From: a virus
Virus record (IMG/VR): IMGVR_UViG_3300025632_000067
Location: 1 to 25,290 of that record
Reading direction: 5' to 3' (one strand)
Length of the DNA stretch: 25,290 nucleotides
Shown here: in pieces, positions 1-7,861 of the stretch
Position numbering within the stretch: the stretch's first letter is position 1
Layout: each line of letters starts with the position of its first letter
Notes under the pieces: model-generated
The model's database searches: none
Seen by the model: only the letters and a program-made list of their open reading frames with translations
What the model was told of the DNA's origin: nothing
Translations under genes and position numbers: made by a program

Positions 1-264
1 AAAATCTTCTGAATACGTTATTAAATTTGTTGCACTATTCTCTAACAACAAACTCGGACAACCACTTACAACACCATCAATTAAAGGATAGTTAAGTCTT
101 GGAACGTTAGTTGAAACTGTTTCTATTAAGCCATCTTTGTTTATACGAGTGGCACTCCCACTTCTTGTAAAGTCAAAATCTCCACTTCCGTCTGTTGGTA
201 AAACACTATATACTTTTGATGCTTTTACTCCACTTGGTATTAAAGCTAAACTTGGCTCTATCAT
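1..264 (-). CDS. Fibre/lectin-like structural protein, N-terminal part (truncated by window edge)
   Basis: The reading frame opens with ATG at 264 (MIEPSLALIPSG) and stays open to the window edge, giving 88 N-terminal residues; the C-terminus lies outside. Recognisable elements are FDFTRSGSATRIN (about 31-43), NVPRLNYP (about 55-62) and CPSLLLE...NLITYSEDF at the end. In Bacteroidota phages this N-terminal block is usually followed by a LamG/concanavalin-type lectin or fibre domain, so a virion surface or receptor-binding role is likely, but that domain is not visible here. The ATG overlaps the stop of the preceding micro-ORF (ATGA), so translation is probably coupled. It is the last gene of the visible structural block, after portal and connector. 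Confidence 0.7.
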   Translation of the reverse strand, partial: MIEPSLALIPSGVKASKVYSVLPTDGSGDFDFTRSGSATRINKDGLIETVSTNVPRLNYPLIDGVVSGCPSLLLENSATNLITYSEDF

Positions 265-341
265 TTCTTTTCTTTTTTCGTTAAATATGTCACTAATTTA
301 ACAACATTACTTTGCTTTGGTTTATACATCGCTTTCTTCAT
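261..341 (-). CDS. Micro-ORF, 26-aa basic peptide between connector and fibre genes
   Basis: The ORF starts at ATG 341, whose A is the last base of the connector stop codon (TAATG), and ends in TGA 263-261, which overlaps the fibre start (ATGA). The peptide is MKKAMYKPKQSNVVKLVTYL plus six mostly Lys residues, very basic, with no domain I recognise. The exact overlaps at both ends are the main support. It may be a real small structural or accessory protein, or simply a translational bridge that carries ribosomes from connector to fibre gene. Confidence 0.45.
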   Translation of the reverse strand: MKKAMYKPKQSNVVKLVTYLTKKEKK

Positions 342-838
342 TACAATACCCAATTTGAACCACCTACATTTTTATCAGGATAAACATCAGGGCTTTGATT
401 ATCTGTATATTCAGGAAACTTTGTATTGTTAAAACAAATGTAATCTACAAACCTTCTCGTGTAATATTCAGCAAAATCCCTTTCTTTTTGTATTAAGAAA
501 TCAACTTCGTTTTTAGCAACAGTTTCTGCATTTTCACTATTGTGTTTAAATACACCACCATTCTTTAATTGATATGCTGCAAATGGTAAATAATCAACCA
601 TAGCATAATGTATTAACATCGGTTGTATGTACTTTGTAACTAATTCCTCATAATCACCTGTTAACGTATCGTTTAAAATATCGTTTTCAATGCGTTCATA
701 TAATTTTGTACCTAAATAGTTTTGGATATGAATTTCTTGAGAAATCTTAATAAACTGAATGAATTTATCAGTATCAACATTTCCATCCATTATAGTATTT
801 TTTACTAAATCGGTTCTACTTATAAATAGTGCTTTCAT
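341..838 (-). CDS. Head-tail connector / head completion-like protein
   Basis: A 165-residue, mostly helical protein directly after the portal gene (stop TAG abuts ATG). Visible features are a helical N-terminal half (DKFIQFIKISQEIHIQNYLG, about 25-44), a middle segment with IQPMLIHYAMVDYLPFAAYQ (about 71-90) and an aromatic C-terminal half around YYTRRFVDYICFN. Size, helicity and position after the portal fit the gp6-like connector proteins of siphophages, which join the portal ring to the neck; a matching conserved family of unknown function occurs in Bacteroidota phages. The functional call rests on context and general resemblance, not on a catalytic motif. Confidence 0.6.
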   Translation of the reverse strand: MKALFISRTDLVKNTIMDGNVDTDKFIQFIKISQEIHIQNYLGTKLYERIENDILNDTLTGDYEELVTKYIQPMLIHYAMVDYLPFAAYQLKNGGVFKHNSENAETVAKNEVDFLIQKERDFAEYYTRRFVDYICFNNTKFPEYTDNQSPDVYPDKNVGGSNWVL

Positions 839-2665
839 CTATCTCTTTTTATTTACAAATCCATTATTAGGCATATCTGTTGGTCTCATAGCAACTTCTG
901 CTTCATTTACTTGTGGTTTAAAACCTTCTTTTTTAGCCTTGTTTACACTTACCTCCGCTTTAGGATTACCTACATCAGGTTTTAAGTTTTTACCTTTTGC
1001 CATATATGTTTTACGCATCCAAAAATGATGACAGTCACCTCCACCTTTATACAACCAAATATCATAAGTATCAGCACCATTTAAACCCCAACCTGCATTA
1101 ACTGCCTTTTGACTCATTTGTTGTATATCTTCTTTACGATATATCTTTTTAGCTGATACCATTTTCTTACAAAAATCCCTACTGTTTCCCGATGCAGTTA
1201 AAGGTGCATATTGATAACGTACTTTAAAATTTAAACCCTCTTCATTTTGACCATCTTGTTCGCTATTTGCGTTTGGTCTTGCAGTTCCTGTTGTTGCAAA
1301 ATTCCAAATTTTAGATAGTAAACTTTCTTTCTTTTCGTTTAGCTTATTTATTTCAGCATCTAATTCTTCTTCGGTATCATAATCAACTTTACGTTCATCA
1401 ATCAATTCCCAATTATCTAAATCTTCATCTTCTCCAAATTCTTCTAAATCAGAAAATACTTTAGACATTTTAACACCCGTTTCCTCTTCTCTTGTTTCTT
1501 TATCTTTTACATTATCTAAATCAATAAATTCTAATGGCTGTAACGTCTTAAAGTAAAGTTTTAAGCTAATATTATTAAAAGATAGTATTGCATCAAAGGC
1601 ATCAATTAAAAGTTCTCTAAAAGGCATTATAACGGTGTTTTCCATTAATACAGAAGCAGTACGCATTTCATCAGCATTGTTACCAAAACCTGTATTGTCT
1701 TTAATACCTAATAGCATTGGACTTGTTACCCTATGTGCTACCATTATTTTCTTTTGTGCTTCTTCACTTAAAAATTGGTATTGATTATGTGCATCACTTA
1801 ATTGAACAGGTGTAATATCTGCCGCACTTTCTTTATTATCGTTAAATGCTAATATGAATTTACCTGCATTTGAACTACCGCTAAATTTACCCTTAATTTT
1901 GTTTTCAATTAATGTTTGCTTTTCTTCATCAGGTGTTCCATTATTAAAATTGATTAACATACTTGGTGCTAATCCATTCATAATGTTGTTTAAATGGTAA
2001 TTAGATATCTCTTCTTCTAATTCTGCATATTGTAAGCCACCTTGATAATCAGGAGTAGAATAATAATACATACCTATCTCGTAAGGTTTAACGTACATTA
2101 TTTCAATTGGTTGTGGCACTTTTGACGTACCATAAGCAGGAATACGTAAAGGTTTATCAGAAGGCTTTAAATTAACCCAATCAGGATGATAGTAAAAGGC
2201 TTGTACTTTTTTTTCGTCACCACTTAACTTTTCAGCACGTAGTGTTTCAATTGGCATATGCTCAACCTTTGCAATTTTCTTTCTATCTTTAGAATAAATA
2301 ATTTGTATTGCACATTGTCCTGCTAATTTTAAATCGTATGCTAATCTTCTAACAACATCTTTTCTAAATAAAGAAATCATTTCTGCATAGGCTTCAGGTT
2401 TCTTTGAACTATTAGTTGCATCTAAACCTTTTCCATATATCATTTGGCTAATACCATTGATAACTGCATTGTTTGTTGGGCTACCTTGATATCTATCAAT
2501 CAAGAATTTAAAGTAGTCATTATCAGCACCAAATTCAACCCATTCTTTATATTTGTTTTCTACAATTTCAGGTGAAGTATATGTAGATAAATTTACAAAG
2601 CTAATTTGTGATTTACCTTTTGTTTGTGTTGTATTACTTCTGTATTTATTTATACGTTTACTCAT
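839..2665 (-). CDS. Portal protein with extra Cys/His C-terminal domain
   Basis: A 608-residue protein. Residues about 40-390 have the look of phage portal proteins: DRYQGSPTNNAVINGISQMI near 58-77, RRLAYDLKLAGQCAIQIIYS near 106-125, and the segment with HRVTSPMLLGI near 311-321, typical of the wing/stem region of Bacteroidota phage portals. It would form the dodecameric DNA-entry ring in the procapsid. Residues about 385-450 are very acidic and probably helical. Residues about 478-560 form a separate-looking domain with Cys499, Cys545, His546, His547 and Trp549 (core GGGDCHHFW), which ordinary portals lack. The start overlaps the stop of the upstream gene by 4 nt (ATGA). Its position after capsid and tube genes is unusual. 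Confidence 0.85.
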   Translation of the reverse strand: MSKRINKYRSNTTQTKGKSQISFVNLSTYTSPEIVENKYKEWVEFGADNDYFKFLIDRYQGSPTNNAVINGISQMIYGKGLDATNSSKKPEAYAEMISLFRKDVVRRLAYDLKLAGQCAIQIIYSKDRKKIAKVEHMPIETLRAEKLSGDEKKVQAFYYHPDWVNLKPSDKPLRIPAYGTSKVPQPIEIMYVKPYEIGMYYYSTPDYQGGLQYAELEEEISNYHLNNIMNGLAPSMLINFNNGTPDEEKQTLIENKIKGKFSGSSNAGKFILAFNDNKESAADITPVQLSDAHNQYQFLSEEAQKKIMVAHRVTSPMLLGIKDNTGFGNNADEMRTASVLMENTVIMPFRELLIDAFDAILSFNNISLKLYFKTLQPLEFIDLDNVKDKETREEETGVKMSKVFSDLEEFGEDEDLDNWELIDERKVDYDTEEELDAEINKLNEKKESLLSKIWNFATTGTARPNANSEQDGQNEEGLNFKVRYQYAPLTASGNSRDFCKKMVSAKKIYRKEDIQQMSQKAVNAGWGLNGADTYDIWLYKGGGDCHHFWMRKTYMAKGKNLKPDVGNPKAEVSVNKAKKEGFKPQVNEAEVAMRPTDMPNNGFVNKKR

Positions 2666-3012
2666 AATATTATAAAGTCATTATTGCCACTTTTAGGCTT
2701 ATATTCATCTTTATTTACAGAATAGTATTCATTGTTTGCTTGGCTTGTTAATTGTGCAGTACAAAATATTTTATCTCTATAAATAATTTGGTCGTTTGTT
2801 GTATCAATAACTTTTAAATCGTAAAATCTACCCTCTTTTAAATCAAATACGTTTGTTATTTCTAAATAACCTTTAACAATACTTAATGTTGGCGTTATTG
2901 AAACTATTTCATTACTACTATCATCTCTTAACTTTAAAATGATAGAAGTTGTATATACTCTTGGTATAATTTTTATAGTCTGTTCGTCTGATGTTGGAAA
3001 CAAATGCTTCAT
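2662..3012 (-). CDS. Small conserved-looking structural-block protein, function unknown
   Basis: A 116-residue protein with predicted beta-rich composition: alternating hydrophobic strands (TIKIIPRVYTTSIILKL, LEITNVFDL, YDLKVIDTT, IIYRDKIFCTAQ) and a C-terminus ending in NNDFIIL. It resembles a short hypothetical protein seen in structural operons of flavobacterial phages, but I cannot name a function. It is the first gene after the terminator at 3055-3089, is preceded 3 nt upstream of its ATG by the TTGTAATATA motif, and ends inside the portal start (ATGA), so it is probably translated together with the portal. A head- or neck-associated beta-sandwich is possible. Confidence 0.65.
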   Translation of the reverse strand: MKHLFPTSDEQTIKIIPRVYTTSIILKLRDDSSNEIVSITPTLSIVKGYLEITNVFDLKEGRFYDLKVIDTTNDQIIYRDKIFCTAQLTSQANNEYYSVNKDEYKPKSGNNDFIIL

Positions 3013-3015
3013 ATA

Positions 3016-3025
3016 TATATTACAA
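3016..3025 (-). promoter_or_regulatory. TTGTAATATA motif, late start-site element
   Basis: Exact TTGTAATATA on the minus strand, ending 3 nt before ATG 3012. It lies just after the terminator at 3055-3089, so it could restart transcription for the portal group or act as a translation-initiation element. Confidence 0.5.
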
Positions 3026-3054
3026 ATAAAACTACATTATTTATTGTTTAAGCC

Positions 3055-3089
3055 AAAAAAAAGGGTAACCGTTAAGCCACCCCCTTTTT
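3055..3089 (-). terminator. Intrinsic terminator after tail tube gene
   Basis: On the minus strand a 7-bp stem GGGTGGC / GTTACCC (two G-U pairs) with a 6-nt loop is followed by eight T residues. A-rich sequence before the stem can extend it against the T-run. It begins about 25 bp past the stop of the tube gene. Confidence 0.8.
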
Positions 3090-3113
3090 GAGAAACAATT
3101 AAATTAAAAACAA

Positions 3114-3641
3114 TTATGCATTAGGGTCAATTTGACTACCTTCTGTCGCTCCTGTTACTACTGATGCAGTCACAAATGGTGCAGGTGCAATTTCTTGACC
3201 TTCAAAACTTAAAGTAAATCCGCTCAAGTCTGCCATTGCAGCACCACTTACTATAGTACCGCCTGTTACTTCTGCCCCGTGTTCTAAACCTACTAAAAAG
3301 TAGTTTCCATTATAATCTTCAATAAAGATATGCGGTCTTCCTGCCGCTAATAGTTTAACCTCTTCTTGTGTTGCTTTATCTAAAACAGGTAAAGTTAAGT
3401 TTAAAGTTTGTGTGTAAAATGTAGTTCCGTTTTCTCTTGAACTGTTGATTGTTGTTTCTAAAGATGAATTACCTTTAATGTCGTATTTGTAAAGTGTTGG
3501 TGTTCCTGTGATTGCAGTTACTTCTCCTGCTGTTTCTGTTACATCTCCTAATGTACCATAATCTGCAAAATAAACCGCTTTTAAACCACCTACAGAGCTT
3601 TTACAAGGTAAACTTCTTCCTGATGTTAATATACAAGCCAT
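3114..3641 (-). CDS. Probable major tail tube protein
   Basis: With the ATG at 3641 the protein has 175 residues beginning MACILTSGRSLPCKSSVGG. A longer frame back to 3683 is open, but its extra 14 codons run into the terminator hairpin at 3667-3700, so the internal start is preferred. The composition is Gly/Thr/Ala-rich and beta-rich (TPTLYKYDIKGNSSLETTIN, FYTQTLNLTLPVL, FIEDYNGNYFLVGLEHGAEVT), as expected of a tube subunit. Proteins beginning MAC.LTSGR.LPC occur next to the capsid gene in Bacteroidota siphophages and are treated as tail tube or abundant structural proteins. It is bracketed by terminators on both sides, which suits a highly expressed gene. Confidence 0.65.
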   Translation of the reverse strand: MACILTSGRSLPCKSSVGGLKAVYFADYGTLGDVTETAGEVTAITGTPTLYKYDIKGNSSLETTINSSRENGTTFYTQTLNLTLPVLDKATQEEVKLLAAGRPHIFIEDYNGNYFLVGLEHGAEVTGGTIVSGAAMADLSGFTLSFEGQEIAPAPFVTASVVTGATEGSQIDPNA

Positions 3642-3666
3642 TGTGTTATATTTTTTTAAAGTTATT

Positions 3667-3700
3667 AAAAAAGGGGTGGGCAAATTATCACCTACCCCTT
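3667..3700 (-). terminator. Intrinsic terminator/attenuator between capsid and tail tube genes
   Basis: On the minus strand a 9-bp stem AGGGGTAGG / CCCACCCCT (one internal mismatch) with a 10-nt loop is followed by six T residues. It starts about 20 bp after the capsid stop codon and finishes about 25 bp before the tube start, leaving little room for a new promoter. Partial readthrough or 3'-end protection of the capsid mRNA is therefore likely. Confidence 0.75.
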
Positions 3701-3721
3701 CTTATTAATTATTAATTGTTA

Positions 3722-4645
3722 TTAGTTAGCTCCGTTTACAATTCCGTAAGTAACTATATCTTCTACAACTGCGTATTGTACTCCTGCAGTATATCTCATA
3801 ATAAATCTAACATTTTTAGAACCATCTAAATCTGCCATATCTAAAACCTTAACTTCGTTGTGGTCAGAAATTAAACCTGTACCAAAGAATAAGTTAGATT
3901 TTTCAGCAGCAACCATTGTGTTGTTTGCTAATCCATTTGCCATAACAACTTTGATACCATCAAAATACTCAATATTGATATCTTGGTTATTACCTTGAAT
4001 GCTTCCATTTGTTGCAGCTAATGCTCTTTTGTATGCTCTAAATACATTTTGTGCTACATAGATATATAAATCTTCTGAACCATATAATGCACTTGGAATA
4101 GCATCTGCTACTTTTCCTAATTCAACTACTACGTTTGCAGCAGTTACAGCCGTTCCTGTTACTTCTTGTGCAGCAGGTAAGTCAGCATCTGCAGCTAATA
4201 AAGTTGCGAAACCATCAAATGAACCTGCTCCTGCAGTTCCACTCCAAATATCTTGCTCTGTTTTTTCAGCTACTTTAGCAGCAATGTGTCCAATAAAGTA
4301 ATCAGAAAAAGTTTTAGGTAAGTTATCGTGTGCTGAATAACCCATTGATACTGCTTCCCAATCTGATTGGAATGGAGTTTTACATAATTCTAAATTAACT
4401 TGTAATTCTTTTGGTTCAAGAATTTTTTCAGTTAAATCTAAAGTAGAAGTGTCTGAAAAGTCACAAGATGCATTAGCAGTAATACCATCTAATGATACTC
4501 TCTTTAATACTTCTTTGTACTTTACATTTGGTTTTACTTCGATTAAACCATTTGCGATTGTGTTACCACTCAATAAAGCTGCTGATACATATTTACTTGA
4601 GAATTCCCCTGAATAAGAGGTTGTGATGTTTGTTGTTGTTGCCAT
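3722..4645 (-). CDS. Major capsid protein (HK97-fold type)
   Basis: A 307-residue protein beginning MATTTNITTSYSGEFSSKYV. It has the hallmarks of Bacteroidota phage major capsid proteins: an N-terminal segment KYKEVLKRVSLDGI, the segment LELCKTPFQSDWEA near 86-99, a helix AAKVAEKTEQDIWSG (spine-helix-like), the domain with LYIYVAQNVFRAYKRALA, the short motif YFDGIKVVMANGL, and the C-terminal strand KNVRFIMRYTAGVQYAVVEDIVTYG. It forms the icosahedral shell. It follows the acidic scaffold gene by 2 nt and is followed by an intrinsic terminator. Codon use looks like its neighbours. Confidence 0.9.
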   Translation of the reverse strand: MATTTNITTSYSGEFSSKYVSAALLSGNTIANGLIEVKPNVKYKEVLKRVSLDGITANASCDFSDTSTLDLTEKILEPKELQVNLELCKTPFQSDWEAVSMGYSAHDNLPKTFSDYFIGHIAAKVAEKTEQDIWSGTAGAGSFDGFATLLAADADLPAAQEVTGTAVTAANVVVELGKVADAIPSALYGSEDLYIYVAQNVFRAYKRALAATNGSIQGNNQDINIEYFDGIKVVMANGLANNTMVAAEKSNLFFGTGLISDHNEVKVLDMADLDGSKNVRFIMRYTAGVQYAVVEDIVTYGIVNGAN

Positions 4646-4647
4646 TT

Positions 4648-5232
4648 TTATCTATTTATTCTATTAAAAATATTGTTTAATACGTTGTTCTTACCTTTTT
4701 GTGAGTAAAGGTGTAACTCTTTTTTGTTTACTTCATTTTCAGGTGTGTGTGTAATACCTTCAACTTCTTCTGATAACTCAACAGAAACTTCTGCTTTTAC
4801 TTTTTCAGCCTTTACTTCTTGGCTTGAAAGTTTTAATGCTTCAATTTCTTTTTTAAGTTCTTCAATTGCCGAAAAAAATTGTTCCTCACTAATTGATTTT
4901 ACAATCTTTTTAGGTGATGCAGTTTCTTCAGACATTTCTTCTTCAACTACTTCTTCAGGTGCTTCTTCTGCAGGTGCTTCTTCTTCAGCTTCTGCATCTT
5001 TAATTTCAGCAATTACTCCTTCTTCTGAAACTACAATAATTTTACCATCTTCAGTTTCATATTCTCCAACAGGTACTGCAACTCTTTCATCATCTGCGAC
5101 AACGAAAACTTCTGCACCCGCTTCAAATACTTCTGCTTCAAAGATAGTACCATTATCAAGTTTCATTTGTTCTAACTTTACTTCTATCCCAAGTAAGGTA
5201 CGAACCTTGTTTAATGTTTGGTTTGTGTTCAT
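4648..5232 (-). CDS. Capsid scaffold-like acidic protein
   Basis: A 194-residue protein in three parts. Residues about 1-78 hold a small beta-rich unit with NGTIFEAEVFEAGAEVFVV and VPVGEYETEDGKIIVV. Residues about 79-103 are almost entirely Glu/Ala/Pro. Residues about 113-160 form a predicted coiled coil (EEQFFSAIEELKKEIEALKL), followed by a Lys/Asn-rich basic tail ending NIFNRINR. This arrangement, and the position between prohead protease and capsid gene, match scaffolding proteins of Bacteroidota phages, which help capsid subunits assemble and are then removed by the protease. The basic tail could contact the shell. Start ATG 5232 has the TTGTAATATA motif 3 nt upstream. Confidence 0.75.
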   Translation of the reverse strand: MNTNQTLNKVRTLLGIEVKLEQMKLDNGTIFEAEVFEAGAEVFVVADDERVAVPVGEYETEDGKIIVVSEEGVIAEIKDAEAEEEAPAEEAPEEVVEEEMSEETASPKKIVKSISEEQFFSAIEELKKEIEALKLSSQEVKAEKVKAEVSVELSEEVEGITHTPENEVNKKELHLYSQKGKNNVLNNIFNRINR

Positions 5233-5235
5233 AGT

Positions 5236-5245
5236 TATATTACAA
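5236..5245 (-). promoter_or_regulatory. TTGTAATATA motif, late start-site element
   Basis: Exact 10-mer on the minus strand, 3 nt before the scaffold ATG at 5232, in the 23-nt gap after the small Cys protein gene. Confidence 0.5.
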
Positions 5246-5255
5246 TTTATATTAA

Positions 5256-5396
5256 TTAATTTACATTTTCATCAGAATTTTTATAAATACTCCCAATGCC
5301 TTGTTTCCAATATTCAGGTGCATTACAATTCTTTTTATCACATCCTTTTATAGTGTATGTGTTTTTACATTTGCAATATTTAGCTCTTTCAGCCAT
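5256..5396 (-). CDS. Small zinc-knuckle-like protein, 46 aa
   Basis: The frame starts at ATG 5396 (MAERAKYCKCKNTY) and ends at TAA 5258-5256. Four cysteines at 8, 10, 19 and 24 in the pattern CxC...C....C suggest a zinc-binding knuckle. The start overlaps the end of a 19-codon micro-ORF by 8 nt (ATGGCTGA). It sits between the prohead protease and scaffold genes, so it is presumably expressed with the head genes. The role is unknown; a small DNA- or protein-binding accessory is possible. Support comes from the Cys pattern and tight gene packing. Confidence 0.55.
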   Translation of the reverse strand: MAERAKYCKCKNTYTIKGCDKKNCNAPEYWKQGIGSIYKNSDENVN

Positions 5397-5448
5397 ATTG
5401 CTTTAGTTTTACTTCAACACTACTTCTTCTTGTTGATATTCTACTCAT
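5389..5448 (-). CDS. Micro-ORF, 19 aa, between protease and zinc-knuckle genes
   Basis: The ATG at 5448 lies inside the last codons of the protease gene (AATGAGTAG) and the TGA at 5391-5389 overlaps the next start. The peptide is MSRISTRRSSVEVKLKQYG: basic, with no recognised domain. Overlap at both ends suggests either a real tiny protein or a translational bridge. Confidence 0.35.
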   Translation of the reverse strand: MSRISTRRSSVEVKLKQYG

Positions 5449-6034
5449 TTTTTAATATATTTATTAGTTCTTTTAATAATTCCTCATCTTTAGATAGGTT
5501 TTCTTCAATCTCTTCTTTTGGTCTTTCCATTTTATCTGCAAAGTAACCTTCAATTGAAAAGCCTTTTACTTTACCTGTTTTTACATAGTCATTCCAAATC
5601 TCATCGTTGTTTACCTTAACACTACCCATCCAAGTTCCAACAGGTACATCTAAACTATATAAAGCAGTTTTATCTTTTTGTTTATCTTCAACAATCCAAC
5701 TTTCTACTAACGTTAAACCTTCTAATTGTTTATCGTGTTCTAATGTAGATTGTGATTGATTACCATTCTGTAAATACATTTGAGATGCTTTTAAGACAGT
5801 ATCTTCTGAAAAGAATATATAATACTCATCTTCTCCATTACGTCTGTATATAGGCTTCTTTGGTATTAATAAAGCACCCATTAATAAACGTTTCTCTTTG
5901 TCTATTTCTGCAAGTTTTATTTCTTGTGTTTTTAGTGCAATGAAGTCACTTTCAATAGCAGGATTTTCTACAACTGATATTGCTTCAACTCCTATTGCTT
6001 CATCTTCATCTAAAATAAGTTCAATCATTTTCAT
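5441..6034 (-). CDS. Prohead protease, XkdF-like (S78_2 type)
   Basis: A 197-residue protein with the layout of XkdF-like serine peptidases (Pfam Peptidase_S78_2), which cleave scaffold and capsid during maturation. Visible are VEAISVVENPAIESDFIAL (about 16-34), LLMGALLIPKKPIYRR (about 50-65), YYIFFSEDTV (about 71-80), the LEHD motif with His100, and KGFSIEGYF with the probable nucleophile Ser160. The acidic C-terminal helix is short. It is followed by the scaffold and capsid genes, as usual for this family. Start ATG 6034 is chosen over the ATG two codons later because the TTGTAATATA motif lies exactly 3 nt upstream of it, as at three other late genes. Confidence 0.85.
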   Translation of the reverse strand: MKMIELILDEDEAIGVEAISVVENPAIESDFIALKTQEIKLAEIDKEKRLLMGALLIPKKPIYRRNGEDEYYIFFSEDTVLKASQMYLQNGNQSQSTLEHDKQLEGLTLVESWIVEDKQKDKTALYSLDVPVGTWMGSVKVNNDEIWNDYVKTGKVKGFSIEGYFADKMERPKEEIEENLSKDEELLKELINILKNE

Positions 6035-6037
6035 AAT

Positions 6038-6047
6038 TATATTACAA
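6038..6047 (-). promoter_or_regulatory. TTGTAATATA motif, late start-site element
   Basis: Exact 10-mer on the minus strand, 3 nt before the protease ATG at 6034, inside the 36-nt gap after the tape measure gene. It fixes the choice of the first of two closely spaced ATGs. Confidence 0.5.
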
Positions 6048-6070
6048 TTTTATGTTTATATTTTGCATTT

Positions 6071-7861
6071 TTAAATAGATGCACTATCTACAATATTTCT
6101 ATCTAAACTTTGTGCAGTTGTTACATCGTTAGAAACTACGTAAGCCTTAACAGGTTCTTTTGATTGTCCACCTATTGCTTCTGCTAATTGATTTGTACTA
6201 CTTGCGCCTACTACGTTAAATGCAGGGGGTTGAGATACACTCGGTGCAGAACCACTACCACCTGAAATACCCGTAGAACCACCACCACTTGACGCAGGTA
6301 TTTTAACGCTTTTTATTTGTCCAACCGTTTTTAAACCACTCGACAATATTAAAGCAGCATTAACGAATTTTAAAGCAGTATCAAATGGAGTAAATGTTTT
6401 AGCAGCTAATGCATCTGTTACCCCTTGATATGTATTTATAGTCGCAGCAGCAATTGCCATTCCTTTACCCGCAGCAGTACTTTCTCCTAATATTCCACTT
6501 AATTGGTTTAAAGCACCTCCAACTGCTTTGGTTTTTTCTTTATTAGATTTTATTTCTGCTTTATTTAATTTACCTAAAGCCTTTGTTTTAGCTTCCTCTA
6601 AAGCAACAGTAGATAAACCTTGTGCCCTTGCAAGTTCTATTAGCTTATTGTAATGCTCTGTTGTTTTTTCTATTTCTAATAACCTACGTTCATCTTCTGT
6701 AACCGATTCTGCATCTCTTATTTGTTTCTTTAAATCGGCTAATTCTTTAGTTTTTTCATCTTCTTTAGCTTGTATTGCTTTTTTCTTTTCTTCATCTTCC
6801 TTGTCAAATATATCTTGTTGATTATTAATAGCATTTTTTTGTGACTTCCTTAAAGCTAAAACTTTTTCACTTTCTTCTCCGTAATATTTTTCAGCTAATT
6901 TTATTTTTTCATCATAATCAGCTTTTATTTCTCTTAATTGCTCTTTTCTTCTTTTATCTTCTGTGTCTATTAATGCTTTTCTTATTTTTTCTAAATCATC
7001 CGAATTTTGTTTTTCTCTTTCTTTAGCTTTATCTTCATTTGTTTTTTTTCTATCTACTGCAGCTTTATCAATTTGTGCTAATTCCAAATCAATTGTACCC
7101 GCCCTCTTTTTAGCTTCATTTATTTTTTCTTGAATTTCTTCTTCTTTTTCTTTTGATTTTAATATTAAAGAATTAGCAGCTTTTTGTCCAAATAAAAGTT
7201 GAACAAGTTTTTCTTGTTCTTTACGTTTACTTTCGTTTCCTTTTGCTAATTTTAATTGTGTTTGTAGATTTTCTAAATCTGCAATGTTTATCTCACGTTG
7301 TATTAATAATTGCTTTTTTAATTCAGCTGTTAGTTTTGGACTAAAACCATTTCTTAATTCCTCAATGGCTAATTGTTGTTTTAATAAATCTAATTTAATA
7401 GTTTGTGTCTTTAATTGTTTTTGTAAATTTTCCTCTTGTTTCTTTAATTCAGAATTTACACCACTTATTAATTCTTTAATATCATCCCAATAAGCAATAA
7501 CTAACCCAAGAGAAACAACTAATGCTCCTATACCTGTAGCTATAAGTGCCTTTCTTGTACTCTTTAAAGAAAAGTTAAATAGTTTAGTAGCTTCAGCTGC
7601 ATCTCTAACACGTGAAGCTAAACCACCTGTTAAACTGTCAAGTATAGCAATAGCACCACCATTGTCTTTAACTTCTCCTAAACCTGATGCTAATTTTTTC
7701 GCACTATTAGAAGAACTATCTAATGAACCTGATGTATTATTTAAACTATCAGACGCATCTTTAGAAAAGTTTGATGTGTTGTTAAGTTCTTTATTTAGTT
7801 TCTTAATATCATCTACCGCTTTATCTGTTTTAGCTTCTAAATCTATTATTATTTTCTCCAT
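6071..7861 (-). CDS. Tail tape measure protein
   Basis: A 596-residue protein. The N-terminus (1-60) is Ser/Asn/Lys-rich. A hydrophobic segment at about 105-124 (KALIATGIGALVVSLGLVIA) is membrane-like. Residues about 133-445 form a long Lys/Glu-rich coiled coil. A second hydrophobic stretch lies at about 465-520 (AAATINTYQGVTDALAAKTF and following), then a Gly/Ser-rich linker at about 525-545 and a polar tail. This is the classic layout of tape measure proteins, which set tail length and help DNA cross the host envelope. At about 0.15 nm per residue a tail near 90 nm would be expected if unprocessed. The start overlaps the previous 47-aa gene by 13 nt. Confidence 0.85.
   Translation of the reverse strand: MEKIIIDLEAKTDKAVDDIKKLNKELNNTSNFSKDASDSLNNTSGSLDSSSNSAKKLASGLGEVKDNGGAIAILDSLTGGLASRVRDAAEATKLFNFSLKSTRKALIATGIGALVVSLGLVIAYWDDIKELISGVNSELKKQEENLQKQLKTQTIKLDLLKQQLAIEELRNGFSPKLTAELKKQLLIQREINIADLENLQTQLKLAKGNESKRKEQEKLVQLLFGQKAANSLILKSKEKEEEIQEKINEAKKRAGTIDLELAQIDKAAVDRKKTNEDKAKEREKQNSDDLEKIRKALIDTEDKRRKEQLREIKADYDEKIKLAEKYYGEESEKVLALRKSQKNAINNQQDIFDKEDEEKKKAIQAKEDEKTKELADLKKQIRDAESVTEDERRLLEIEKTTEHYNKLIELARAQGLSTVALEEAKTKALGKLNKAEIKSNKEKTKAVGGALNQLSGILGESTAAGKGMAIAAATINTYQGVTDALAAKTFTPFDTALKFVNAALILSSGLKTVGQIKSVKIPASSGGGSTGISGGSGSAPSVSQPPAFNVVGASSTNQLAEAIGGQSKEPVKAYVVSNDVTTAQSLDRNIVDSASI

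Noticed and set aside
3642-3683. Upstream 14-codon extension of the tail tube protein
   Set aside because: The extension overlaps the terminator hairpin at 3667-3700, and MACILTSGR at 3641 is the expected N-terminus for this protein type.
4724-5353. Long plus-strand ORF (209 codons) opposite the scaffold gene
   Set aside because: It is the mirror of the Glu/Ala-rich scaffold and reads as Ser/Thr-rich low-complexity sequence. All other genes run on the minus strand.
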